Origin: Cryptomeria japonica
Taxonomy: Eukaryota; Streptophyta; Pinopsida; Cupressales; Cupressaceae
NCBI RefSeq assembly: GCF_030272615.1
Contig: NC_081414.1
Location: 779,630,119-779,694,118 of the forward strand
DNA: 64,000 bases
Direction of reading: 5' to 3'
How positions within the stretch are numbered: the first letter of the stretch is position 1; the number at the start of each line of letters is the position of its first letter. The notes beneath the pieces are model-generated. The model saw only the letters and a list, made by a program, of their open reading frames with translations, had not been told where the DNA came from and did no database searches. Position numbers and translations under genes: made by a program. Positions 47,000 through 58,805 of the stretch are shown in pieces.

Positions 47000-49663
47000 T
47001 TTGTTTGCAAGTTTGTGTTTGAAGTTGATTGAAGATGATGATGAGTTGGTGATGAAATGAAAGATTGATGGTTGGTGATTTGTGTTGTATGGGGATCTCT
47101 AGCACTCTAAGGTAGATGTAACCAAAATTCTTTCTTTGAATTGCTTGTTTGTTTTGAGGAGTTTGGATGTGATAAGGTGTAGAGAAATCTGAGATGTGTT
47201 ACAGATTTTGACTACCTAGTAATGAGAGGATTCACTCATGAACTATTTTTACCCTGCATAGATGTGTCTCTTAGGATGAGCTTATCCTAGATGTAGAAAC
47301 AATCTAAAAAGTGATGCGATGTGTTTGATTTCAAGCAATATCTAAAAGAGAATTTGGGACAAGAACCTCTTAATGTTTTGAGAGTTTTGGGATGGATTGA
47401 TGATGAAGTGATGATGTATGAATGAGATGATGGATGTTTTGTTTTCAACTTCAATAAAAACTTTATGTTACAAATGGAACAAATGCTACCTCTTCCCTTT
47501 CAGGCGTTGGTGGTACTTCTCGAGGTGTGTTGTAGGTGATACAGATGTTTGGGAAGAAGTTGGGATTAATCTTTCCTCCTTGATTTTTGTGATAACTCAG
47601 AGCTCTATATTGCATAAAATCTCTGCGGTTTAATGATTCTGAATCAAACTCGTTTGTTTTACCTTGAAGGTATAGACGCATGCGATGTAGAAAGACTCTA
47701 TGTGAGACAAAGATTTGTCTATTGAGATAGAAGAAGTTCCTCCTTTTGATCAAAGCCTTTGAGCTTAATGGTCTCCTTTTTAAGTTGATATTCTGATGAC
47801 ACTTCTTCTTTTGCAAGATGCGAAGAATGGTCATAAAATTTGTCTCTTTGTTGTTTGCAATTTGTTTTTGGTATTTTTGTTTGTTTTGATAGATGTTGGA
47901 TGAATACTTTGTTTTTGGGATTGATTTTCTGATTTTTCTTTGACAAGAAAACAAAGCAAGCACCCAAACACAAAATTGTAGCCTCAAAGGCACAAATGAG
48001 TATGGGTCTAGATCAACCCAATCCTTGGACTTGTTTTTGACCCTTCCTTTAGATTTATTTTAAGGTGTATTTCCAAAGCCTGAAGTCGGCTCAATTTGCA
48101 CTAGGTCTGTAAAACGAACACACTTCAAACACTTTTTATCCCTAAGGTCAAATGGCCAGTTGTGATAAATTTAGCCCACATCTTGATATTTCTTCGACTT
48201 TGGTACTACATATCTTATGAATCCCGCCGTGGCAGGTAAGGATGTGATATACTAAGTCTTGCACGAGCATAACAAATAGATGATCCCTATGATGGGGGAG
48301 TCACCACTTTTATCAAGCCACAAGTGACTTTTCAAAAAGCTATGTTTCTACTCAAGGAAATATGTATGGTGAGTATCTTGGGAGCAAAACCATCTATGCT
48401 CTTGCACTAAACTATATCTCAAATATCCTCAATCAATAGAACGGGTGGGCTACTACTTAAAAGTGTTTAGTCATGTTCGATGTTTTTGGACATAAGTTCA
48501 TTCTGCAGTGACTCACTTAAGAGCCTTGTAACTGGTGGTGGGGCCCATTTGTCCTTTCGGCCAGTTACACTGTAGGAACAGCTATACCCAAGGCTACAGC
48601 TTTCACTCACACCTGATTTCTATAGCGGCTCGAAGGATTTACTGTTCAAGGTCGTTCCCAAGAGTGATGTGTCTCTTGGCAGGCCTCTCTTAAAAAGATA
48701 AAATTTTGAGTGTTACTAACACTTTTCTCTTGCACCTAGGACCACGAAAGCCAAGGGAGAGGATAGTGTGTGTTAGAAGTAGGACCACTCGACCAACTCT
48801 TTGCACAAGTGTGCCAAGCATGAAAAACACTTGTTCTTTTTAATCTACCATTGCAATGTGATCTAACTATTTGGAGATGTTGCTCCAACAATCATGGTGT
48901 TCTTTTTAATTTTCAAAGGCAATTGTTTGAGTAAACTAGAATTTGAAAATCCTGGTCAACTTAATGAAAAACACGTTTGCCTGAAGTAAAATTGCTTTAA
49001 AAATGAGACAAGTTGATTGTGAGTTTTATCTTGATGCAAGAAAGAAAATTTGCCTTGTTGATTTTAAGCACCAAAACGAAGTTTGTTTCCTAACTTGCAA
49101 AAAAAATAAAGTTGTTTTTGTGTAAGTTTGTGGTTCTTTTTACCTTGGAACAATGAAATTCTTTTTAAGAGCCCCAAACAAATGTGTGATTCTTTTTTTA
49201 AAAGCCCAAATTTGAAATGTGAAGTTAATTTTAAACCAAAAAAAAATTAAAAAATAGTGAATTCATTTTTAAAACCAACTTCAAAAAACAAGTTAGTAAA
49301 AAATATAAATCTACTTTTTAATCTAATTTAAATTTGCACAAAAGAGAAAAATAGTTAGTAAAATCCGCCTGTTTGGTGGGCTTCTACAAGCCTAATTTTT
49401 TTTTTTTTTTTTGGTTACAAGGTGATTTGTACAACGTTTTGTTACAATAGCGCTAGTCTGCGTTTGAATAGAGGCACTATTTAACACAAACGCACTAAAA
49501 GAAAGGGAAAGACAAAGAAGGGAAAAACACTGAAACAGGGTGAATAGCGCCAAAATAATGTCAAACACACCAAAACAGTGTCAAAAGCGCAACCTGTGTG
49601 ACATTTTCAACATTCAAACATGTTATTGGTTTAAAAAAAAAAGTTGATCTTTTTGGTGTTGGA
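47000..49663 (-). other. T2 leader (between PBS and gag) with a 176-codon ORF
   Basis: A 2.7-kb leader, mostly AT-rich. A basic 176-aa minus-strand frame is open at 47993-47463 (ends REVPPTPEREEVAFVPFVT). Some Tat elements carry an ORF ahead of gag, but I see no domain here. A single AGCGCT site with flanks like the 34.5-kb array lies near 49447. 49380-49420 has a poly-T run. Confidence 0.4.
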
Positions 49664-49681
49664 TTCACGTCGGGTTCACCA
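49664..49681 (-). other. T2 primer-binding site (tRNA-Trp-like)
   Basis: TGGTGAACCCGACGTGAA on the minus strand, two bases inside the 5' LTR and identical to T1's PBS. It matches the 3' end of plant tRNA-Trp from memory. Confidence 0.88.
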
Positions 49682-49683
49682 AA

Positions 49684-51116
49684 TGATGCTCTACAAAAAG
49701 GATTAGAAAATCTGTTTGATGGCAACACACACAAGAGCACAAGAAACAAACGTTAGTGTTAGCAACAAAAGATTATCCTAAACAGGCATATCAAGAGAGA
49801 TATTAAGCATGAAATAGAAAGCATATAAACATAGAATAAAATAGCTAATCAAGATGCTCATAGTTGCTCCTCCCTTGTTCCTCTCCTCTCCAAGTCCCAA
49901 ATGAGTGTAGCTCTCAGCAGCTTTTTGCACTATGGATGCTTATGGAGGATTGAGATTTAATATTAAGCTTCAAATATGAAATGAAAAGCTAAATACTATG
50001 CTATTGATGCTAAAATGATTGATTTTACCAAAAAGACAAGATTTTAGTTATGCTATGCTAAATGCTCTCTAAAAATGTCTATAGCCTAAATGCATACAAG
50101 TTTTCAGGATCTGGATTATGAAGGAATGGGCTCTATTTATAGGAAAAATGGAGCAATGGATGGCCAGGATTGAAAGGTTTAATCAAGGGTCAAGCTTGAA
50201 AGTTGGGGATCCATGTGCACAATTTGCACCAATGAAATGGTGACAAGTGTCAACATAAGATTGGGTTGAGAGAAGAGGTTGGAGGCATTAAATGCCTGAG
50301 GAGATCTCATGGTTATCTAGAAGGTAAGGGTCAAGCCTAAATTAGGATTACCCACTGGATTAGGAGTTAATGCAAGGATAAACCTTTGTGCAAATGATTA
50401 AGAGATAATCATGGTCAAAGCATTAAAGGCTTGATGAGACCCTTGGGTTGGGTAGAGGTTGAGTCAAAACAAATGTTTTAACCATGTGGGAGGGTTGAAT
50501 TAACCATTAATAGTTATTGGAGACTTTGGGGATTAAGTGGTTGAAAGTTGGAAGCTTTCAAAGGTTATCCAAGACTTTGAGACATTTAGTGGTTGAAGGT
50601 TGAAAGCCTTTAATGGTTATCAAAGACTTTTAGGCTTTGAGAAGTGACTTCCCTTTGCTTAGGAATGTGACAATAATTAGGGGATGGATTAGGCTAATTA
50701 GGAAGGGGTTAGAAGAATCTACAAGGGGATTAGATTTTGCAAGTGGATTTGGTGGGTGAGGGAAAATAGGATTTTATTAAAATAAAAATTCATTTATTTC
50801 AATAAATGTGTGCAAGTTGCATTTGTAGGAAAATGCAAGTGGGGGGGGGATAATGATTTAAATAAATGTTTTATTTAATTTATTTAAAAGAGGAATAGGG
50901 GATTTAATTAAATAAATTGATTTTATTTATTTAATTGATTGAAATTTGATTTAATGAATTAATTAAAATAAAATGAATAATTTATTTAATTAATAGAAGA
51001 ATGTTTGGAGATGAATTAATTAAATATTAATTTAATTAACTGATGGCTAGTGGATTTTTAATCAAATAAATATGAAATATTCATTTAATTAAAATGGACA
51101 GATTTATGTGACTACA
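49684..51116 (-). repeat. T2 5' LTR
   Basis: 1433 bp, partner of 32490-33922. TATA (CTATAAATAG, minus) at 50133-50142. Confidence 0.95.
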
Positions 51117-51768
51117 GAAAGAAAACAATATAAATTTGATGATTCTACACTAACATCAGGGCATTTGGATTATCATGGAGATCTATGCATTTATTCTTGG
51201 TGTAGCATAGCAGTCTCTAAATGAATTTACTAACTACTAATATAATGGTTTGTTTGTGTGAGGAATATGCCTTCTTTGCACAAGTTTCTACTAGGAACAA
51301 TCTTCACACTAATGATAATGTAGTCCTCAACCTGATCAAGGTAAATATAGTTGTTAGCTTGGCCAATGAGAATCACTAGGTAAAACATATGAAACAACAA
51401 ATAAATATAAGAACTTCCTCTGAGAATGAATGGATTGCCTAATGAGAGTTCACTGATCAATATAGTTATGGCCAACGAAACAAGTTGATAAGCTACATGA
51501 TAATTTATAGATTTGATCAATACCAATCCAAACATAAGATTCTTCCACTTTGAATTGTAGGGAAAACAATGCCACTTTCAGTCTCAAAAAGGAACAATAT
51601 TCTATGTCATGATCGAGTCTTGCTTAGGAATGTCTCAAGTTCAACAACGTGCTTGTAGGTTGACATCGTTATTGAACAATAGATTGCATAATATTCAGCC
51701 AAATTTTTAAAAAATAGTTTTTTCTACTCATCATACGAGAAAGATATTATCCCTCTCTAATACCATAT

Positions 51769-52104
51769 TATAAAATTTAGTTAGAGATATGCAGCTACAA
51801 ATCATAAACAAAATGATATTTACTTCATCATTTTCAATCAATACATCTTACATATATATAGGAGAGTCTACTCCTATATTCAAGGAGATATTATCTCCAT
51901 AAATCCTTATTTAGTTGTGATTGTTACTCATGTAACAATGCACAACTCAAATTATATGAGTTGTTAAAACAACTCCGAACTATAATATATATTATTGTTA
52001 ATATTACAATAATATTGCTAAATACTAACATTTACATGATAATAATTACTCACATAATTCTTATTTACCTGCATACATGGAGCACTAACTCAAATTTCCT
52101 AATA
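51769..52104 (-). repeat. Copia array LTR 3 (5'-most)
   Basis: Aligns with 30314-30647. A degenerate PBS (TGGTATTAGAGAG, minus) lies at 51752-51764. 51122-51751 is the leader of array unit 2. Confidence 0.82.
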
Positions 52105-54014
52105 GAGGGCTTGACTGTGGGTCAGGTATTTCTATGATATTTGTTTTTTTAATTCCATTGTGGGTGGTGAGAGGCATCAGAAGGAACCTATTTCCAATGA
52201 TGATATTCACAAAAATTAGGAAATTTGGAGGATTTTGACTAAAGGAAGCATTATTCCCTACCTTGAGAGTCTTCATGGCTACGATCCCAAGGTGACTAAA
52301 AGCTATTCTGTAAAAGGTGGAAGCACAAGAAAATTTGCATTGGAATCAATTTTTTGGAGGTTACACAAGAACTAAATAGAGAAGTCACTGAGCTTCCAAT
52401 GGATGGAAAAAAAATTTAGGGATGAAAATTCCTATCACTTTGTGGCGAATACTTTTCTCAAATGCAAGTAAGGTTTGACACTTGTTAAGAAATCAAATGG
52501 ATAAAATGGTGGCTACTAGGTAGACTATCTTAAATCACTTTGGGTGGGTATGGTTAAGGTTCTTATCTATTATTTTACCTTGGATGGGAAGTTTAACACT
52601 ATCTATGGCCATCATTTTTCTTTACTTAATCACTTTAGGTATAAGATATTGGTTTTAGTCCCTTTTTGTCTTCTTTCATCCCTACAAACTAGTATTAAGA
52701 AGGTCAATAAGAAATAGAGTAATTTTATTCTTCATGAGGGCTCATTTCTTCTAATCATGGAACACTTTAAAGCCCTTGCATCTCCCCTTAATGGGAAAGG
52801 ATATGGTTCCCTCTCTTTGCATAAAAAAAATTTAGGGTTTGAAGAGGATATGGAGATGGATTTTGGGGAGGGAGAGGATGAATCGAAGGATGTTGACTAG
52901 GAAACAGAGGATGGGGATTCATCAGAGTTGAAAATTCTCTCAAACGAGTAGAAAAAGGAGGTCCACCCTCTTAGGAATAAGAAAGGGATATTTGTGAAGA
53001 GAAAGAAGGCAAGGTATGACACACCTAGTCAAGTAGATGTGAATTCAAATACAAAGGAGGTTGGTGATAACCCAAATGTGCAAGGGGTGAATTTCATTGA
53101 TGAAGGGGCCAACCTTATGGGTGGAGGGGAAGGATCCTTGTGAGCGACACCTTCCCGTCCATTATCTAATTGTGCTGATGAGGATAGAGTTAATCATCCT
53201 CCCTTGCGCAAGGATTTTCTCAAGGGTCCCCCTTCCTCAAAAATGGTCCTAAGAACTCCCTTGATCTTTTGGAAATTGATAGGGATGCTACTATGGTATA
53301 GTTTAGGATTTCCAAATGGTTATTTCTATATATAAAATAAATTAATGCTAATATCTAGTCCATTAAAAGTAAGATGGATTATTTGGAGCGGTGAGATGGT
53401 CAGATATCCTTTGAGGCTTGTGTGAACAATGTGGCTTTTTATGAGAAAAGATTAGAATGCTCTCCATCCTAGAAAAAGAGGCCAAAGATGTTTCTCTCCT
53501 TAAAACTAACTGTGAAGGTAGGCTAGGGGATTTTGAAGCCAAAATAAAGTGAATTGATGATAACTTGTCTAGTTTGGTAAAGATGAGTTATCACACAATT
53601 CATACTAGCGCAGAGGGGATCACAACCCTTGTGAATCATTGGTAGAATGTGCATGCAACAAATTCTAGGGGCAGTATTATTATTGATTTGGAATTGGAAA
53701 ATAAGGGTAAGCTAACAGGAGATGACAGCAGCGGTCTTTCAGAGTGAACCCATGGGTATATTAAGAAGACTAGGGAGCAAGCGAAAGACTTGGCTCAAAA
53801 TATTGATTAGATGGAAGTTGAGGTTGTTGAAGCCCAAAAGAATCTTTGTTAGGTTTTTTGTTTTCCTTTACTAGCCTATTTTTCTAGGAGTCTAGTTTTT
53901 GGTGTTTTTGTGTTGTTGAGTTGTTGGTTGTTTGTATTCTTTTTTGTTTGTAGCTCATTGTACTCAAGGTTTCGAGACCCCTTCAAAAATATTTTTTTTC
54001 CTTAATAAAAAACA
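52105..54014 (+). pseudogene. Family X gag-like / coiled-coil protein, copy B (right part)
   Basis: The continuation of 27094-27466 after the copia array. The plus strand reads GGERHQKEPISNDDIHKN, a stop, EIWRILTKGS and SLHGYDPKVTKSY. After shifts come YFTLDGKFNTIYGHHFSLLN and LHEGSFLLIMEH, then an acidic block (EEDMEMDFGEGEDE). The C-terminus MEVEVVEAQKNLC ends in a stop at 53850. Every block has a counterpart in copy A in the same order. A 3' tail with GGTTTCGAGACCCCTTCAAA at ~53969-53988 and AATAAAAAA ends near 54014. There are many stops and no intact frame. Function is unknown. Confidence 0.62.
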
Positions 54015-55898
54015 TTATATGCTTAGGTTCCTCTTGCTATAATTTGATAGCTAAAAAATATAATGGCAATAAATATAATATAGAACTAGTTAATTACACA
54101 ATGTGTATAAAACTGAAATTAGATTTAAGGATATAACCAAAACATAAAATTTTACATATTTAACTCCATTGCAGCACACATTGAGAAATGCATTGATAAA
54201 TTTGTTAATATACCTTTATAAGAAGTATCTTAGAATTACATTTTGTAGTCAATGTAGTCACATCCCTTCTAACCTAACTTACAAGTTTTTGTATCATTTT
54301 ATGGCTAGAAAAAATTGAATTTAGCGGTTTTCCTAAGTATCATTGGAAATTAAATTTCACTAGCTTTCAAGATAATTTTGGCAATCAAGCCCTTAAATGT
54401 ACTAATATATGCTATATTGATATTTAAAAAGAATAAAATAAGAATAATTTGATATACGCAATATATGCACCTATGGTATAAGAAATGCCTTAGACACATA
54501 AATATAGATCTAAAATGCACAAATACACATACTCCTAGTAATTAATGATATGATTTAATGATATTGATATATTTATATGACTACTTCACACCAACAACAT
54601 TAAAAAGTTGTGGACATATCTATCTTGTATTTTAGTCTTATGATAACCAAAGTGTGGTTGGTGGTGAAATCCATGAATAATAACAATAATAATAGTTGGC
54701 TTACATTATTCCTCTCTTCCACCTTGACAGTAGTAGCTGAGGATCATGGGATCATTATAATCAATCCCCTACATAACTAACATTTAGTAGGTTTTTTAAT
54801 TTTTAAGCTTCTCTCAAATATCATGTTCAACATCACTTATCACAATTATGGAGAAACTGGAGTGAGACAATTTTACACTACCATTCTCTTGAGGTCTAGT
54901 TGTTCTCTTAGTATTATGGAAGTTTTTAATGGGTTCCAAATAGAAGGTAAGAATGTAGCAAAGCCAAGATAACCATTTTTTGTCTAATCTACTTGTCAAT
55001 AAGATTTAGGGTAGGTCCTCATATGTTTTCTTAGCTTATTTTGGCTACAATCACTACCAAAATTTTAAAGGAGCAATTTGTCAAATTCGTGACACTATGA
55101 ATATTTAATTTTGATGCTTGTTTTTAGCCATTTTGAATTTTATTTTTTGAAATGTATATTAAATTTTGAAATACTTTTTTTCTCTTTGCTAAATTTTGAA
55201 CATAATACAACTATATCATTGGTTGTTGCATTGTTAAGTAAAAATTTTAGTTCAACACCAGATTGTCAAATAATTTGAAAGGCATTGATTTTGGAGAGGC
55301 ATAATAAAATACAGGATAGAAAAATTTGACCATCTATGATGTACTTGCATCATCATAGCATTTTCATATTATACCATTAACTATTAAAGACTTCCCACTT
55401 TTCATTACTTTTGAGTTAGATCAAGAAAGCTGAAGTAATATTTATTTAATGAGACTTTGCCTTAATATAGTAGAACTAGAAAACAATAAACTAAAATAAC
55501 TCTATTAGTGTACTTTAAACTTGGAGCAATAGTTCCTCTCTCTAATGAACAAATTGGTTAGATAACTAGTGCATTGTAGTGAATGTGAATGTTAACAAAT
55601 ACAATGAATATAAAACAAAAATTCATTCACTCATGCGAATCAATACTCAAAACTAAACTTATAATAAAAATTTAATTAAAAAAATTATTCTCTTCATGAA
55701 AGTTTGTTTGTACACAAATAGTGCATTGCATCACAAATTCATGTCTAATTAATAACATTTTTTACAAATAATAAAACTTGGAGGAAAATTTAGAGGCATA
55801 TGAAAAGATGGAAAGGATACTTGTGAAGTCATTTGTCAATTTATCTTAGCATGCAATTGTTACTTATTTCTAGCCTCCATTTCTTCCAAAGCTCAACA
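54015..55898. other. AT-rich sequence, nothing recognised
   Basis: No supported gene, repeat pair or RNA gene. The frame at 54814-54999 has no motif. Confidence 0.5.
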
Positions 55899-56963
55899 TG
55901 ATCTAGGTCGATCTAGCAACATGTTGACATGACACACTTGTTCATCTCCTCCAGCTGGTAAGTTATTACCTATTAACGAAAAAATTGTTATGGGGTCGAA
56001 CACGTGTCCTCCCCACATCTATTTTTCCTCCTCAGTGCTCCACTATGTAGGCATTATATTAATATTGTTGGCACAAATTTTATTTTAAAGTCCACAATTG
56101 AAGGCATGCCGAAAATGGAGGTGATAGGTTTTGAACCCACCACCCCAATGGGTCAGTGTCCACCATAAGTCGACACTACAAAACAAACAAAAACATATTT
56201 AAATACAATGTAATGCGGCAAAAAGACAAAAGGCAGAGGGGGCTCGGGTGGCCCGAGCACCCCAAAAAATGGACTTTGTTGAAAAAAAATTTATTATTTG
56301 TTAAACCCAAAAATAAATAAGGGTAAAAGGGAGGTTATTTTTTTTTCACCTCAATTTAGAATATTTTATGTATTTAAGGGGGCTATGGGTTTTTGAAAAA
56401 TCATTCCTGGAGATAGAGAATTTAGAGTAGTCTCTTAGAACAATAGGGAGAGATAAAAACTCAGTGTTTTCCCTAAGAGGATATTGCATGACTCTTAGTC
56501 ATTTTGCAAGGGCTTGTTGCCTATGTACTCTTGTTGATAGTGAGAGTTGCAGTTTCATTGCTTAGCATTGTGAATGTGACAGAAGGATTGGGTAGGATGC
56601 TAGAAAGTTCTTATTAGGATAGTGTGCAAGTGAGAAGAGCCTGATGGTAACAATCTTCCTTGGAAATAGATTGTAACTCAGTGAAAGGCCATGGTGATGT
56701 AAGAACATTTCCTTCATACTAATGGCATCAATCATGCATGTTTGCGGATCTAGAGACATAGCTAGAGTCTAGTGAACTCTGTAATCAAATATTTTCTCTC
56801 TCTTTTTTTGATGTATAATTTTGTCAGCTTCTTTACTTTCCTGCATTATAAGAGTTTATTTGCTCAAGTCACAAGCAACGTCAGTTACGATATTTAAATT
56901 AAATTTGTATCCTAGTGAATCTAACAGTTGTTAAGTGATTCACATTAAGGAGTTTAAAGATCA
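55899..56963 (+). repeat. G4 5' LTR
   Basis: 1065 bp, TGATCTAGG...AAAGATCA. A TATTTAAG box lies near 56370. It holds a perfect 7-bp stem GCTCGGG/CCCGAGC around 56243-56260, which is degraded in the 3' LTR. Confidence 0.87.
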
Positions 56964-56967
56964 AGTT

Positions 56968-56979
56968 TGGTATCAGAGC
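56968..56979 (+). other. G4 primer-binding site (tRNA-Met initiator)
   Basis: TGGTATCAGAGC, four bases after the 5' LTR. Confidence 0.88.
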
Positions 56980-57039
56980 TAGTTTGACAAGTTACAGGTT
57001 GTGGGATATTTGGAGCAAATTCAAGCAAAGTGAGTTGAG

Positions 57040-58044
57040 TTGTCTTCACATAAGGAAAATCAGTTTCCTTTTGTCTTCAATGCAGAATTTTGTGAGGCCT
57101 TCGTGGCGATGAAAGCCAAGGTTGATGAAATGTATGAGGAATCGAAGTCTAAAAAAGAAGGCTTGTCAAAGAAAGATAAAGATGCAGACTCAATCAAAGC
57201 TCCTCATTCTTCTCATTCTCTTCCTTGTTCTCTTGGTGAATTTTAGAAACAATCTCAAAGTGTTGGATTGAGGTTTTTAACCAAGATGGGCTATGAAGGA
57301 AAGGGCCTTGGAATTTATGGACAAGGTATGGTTGAACTTGTGAAGATGGAAGCTATACCTCGCAATGTAGGATTGGGGTATGGTGAAGGAGAATTCTCCT
57401 AGGAAGTGGATGCAAAGAATTCTCTAAAAGAATAAATATCTCAAGAACAATCTGAGAGACGTAATGGCACATAACCTTCAGGCATTGGTGACACATGCAA
57501 GATGTCCAACTGAAGAACAAACACAGATTCCTCTCGACATGCATGTACCAAGAGTGACCATCAAAGGTATAATAAGCTTGATTATTCCAATGTTCCCTTT
57601 TATTATAAGAAGGTTGACGACATAGAAAGTTTATGGTTTAGAAAACCGTACACATTTTGTGGGTTGAATAACCATAGTGTTGGCAAGTGTTGGAAAAGAA
57701 TGGCTTTGTTTAGGAAAGTCAAGTTGAATAGGAAAGGGGTGCAACATAAAGACCCATCTCCAAATTAGAGGAATGAGAAGGGCAAGAAAGGCTGGATGTT
57801 GAAAACACCTTGCTCTTATTGCAACAAAGGTGGACATCAAGAAGCTAACTATTGGAAGCTTCTTCTAGAGCTTCGTCCCAAGAAGGAAAAGAAGAAGATT
57901 GTAGTTGATTCTCCACTGGTGAACATAGGGCAAACAAAGAGGCTCATGTATGTGAGAAAAAAATTCTTCACTCATGTCTGCAAAGCTGGAAAAAGAAATG
58001 AAGTAGTTGCATGCAAGCCTAACTATCATGTATTTCAAGAATAA
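57040..58044 (+). pseudogene. G4 gag-like protein: G-patch plus two zinc knuckles
   Basis: One reading frame from 57040 to 58044, broken by roughly eight stops but with no shift. The N-terminal ~65 codons are charged (VDEMYEESKSKKEGLSKKDK). A G-patch follows at ~57265-57410: FLTKMGYEGKGLGIYGQG and NVGLGYGEGE. Then come a zinc-knuckle remnant (CGLNNHSVGKCWKR, ~57655-57700) and another (CSYCNKGGHQEANYWK, last Cys lost, ~57810-57860), and a basic tail (RPKKEKKK). This looks like the RNA-binding end of a gag without capsid or enzymes. The 61-aa frame at 58111-58296 has no support. Confidence 0.75.
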
Positions 58045-58293
58045 TCAACACCACAACATGACAATTTATCATGGGAACTTCTCAAGAGGATTAAAAGTGT
58101 TGTTATCTCATTGCCATTAATATCCTTGTATTTGTTATTTCTACTAATGTGTTGCACGTGGATAGTAGTTGGGATAATGAATGCAGAAGGATGTGGGAAA
58201 ATGCAAATGGGTAGCTATATGATTGCAATATTCATAGTTGTTGTACATCTTTTTGTTGTAATGTGTGCACAAATAGGGTGCACAGTTACTGGA

Positions 58294-58805
58294 TAGGTGG
58301 GAATATGATTTTATACCTTAGTGTCTAATTAAGAACCTTTTGAAGGTCCAAATGAGGGAGAAATGATCTAGGTGGATCTAGCAGCATGCTGACATGGCAC
58401 ACCTATTCATCTCCTCCAGCTGTCAAGGTGGTTTTCTACCTTAGTAACGTGGCACACCTATTCATCTCCTCCAACTCGCAAGGTGGTTTTCTACCTTAGT
58501 GTCTAATTAAGAACCTTTTGAAGGTCCAAACATGATTTAGGTGGCACAAATAAGGTGCATAGTTACTGGATAGGTGGGAAGGTGGTTTTATACCTTAGTG
58601 TCTAATTAAGAACCTTTTGAAGGTCCAAATGAGGGAGAAATGATCTAAGTAGATCTAGTAACATGCTGACATGACCTATTCATCTCCTCCAGCTGGCAAG
58701 GTGGTTTTCTACCTTAGTAAGGTGGCACACCTATTCATCTCCTCCATCTTGCAAGGTGGTTTTCTACCTTAGTGTCTAATTAAGAACCTTTTGAAGGTCC
58801 AAACA
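58294..58805 (+). repeat. Tandem amplification across the G4 PPT/3' LTR boundary
   Basis: TGATCTA/TGATTTAGG LTR starts recur at 58364, 58533, 58641 and 58806, each preceded by GAACCTTTTGAAGGTCCAAA. The purine tract AATGAGGGAGAAA occurs at 58351 and 58628. Units also repeat CTATTCATCTCCTCCA and GCAAGGTGGTTTTCTACC. Only 58806-59863 has the length of the 5' LTR. Confidence 0.85.

Larger units (their letters stand above)
32490..51116 (-). mobile_element. T2: Tat-lineage Ty3/gypsy element with antisense PMD gene
   Basis: An 18.6-kb element. LTRs 32490-33922 and 49684-51116 are both 1433 bp with ~15 differences seen by eye. A perfect 5-bp target duplication GAAAG flanks it (32485-32489, 51117-51121). 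On the minus strand come the 5' LTR, PBS, a 2.7-kb leader, gag (46999), protease, G-patch, linker, RT, RNase H, archaeal-type RNase H and integrase (to 39549). Then come ~2.6 kb of AT-rich sequence, an antisense PMD gene on the plus strand (34337-36904), a purine tract and the 3' LTR. The dual RNase H marks the Tat lineage. All coding frames carry stops, so the inserted copy is inactive. Confidence 0.92.
27467..52104 (-). mobile_element. Tandem array of gag-only copia elements (LTR-gag-LTR-gag-LTR)
   Basis: Three ~330-bp LTRs (27467-27794, 30314-30647, 51769-52104) separate two internal regions of the same kind. Each has an iMet PBS right of its gag, a copia gag, and a purine tract at the next LTR. 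The first internal region is 2519 bp. The second is 1842 bp plus ~650 bp, split by T2. No protease, integrase, RT or RNase H is present in either, so these are TR-GAG-type non-autonomous elements. Flanks AAGGG (27462-27466) and GAGGG (52105-52109) look like one target duplication for the whole array. Confidence 0.8.

Noticed and set aside
58111-58296. 61-codon hydrophobic ORF in G4 as an envelope-like gene
   Set aside because: Short, in the region before the purine tract, with no signal or repeat in relatives to support it.
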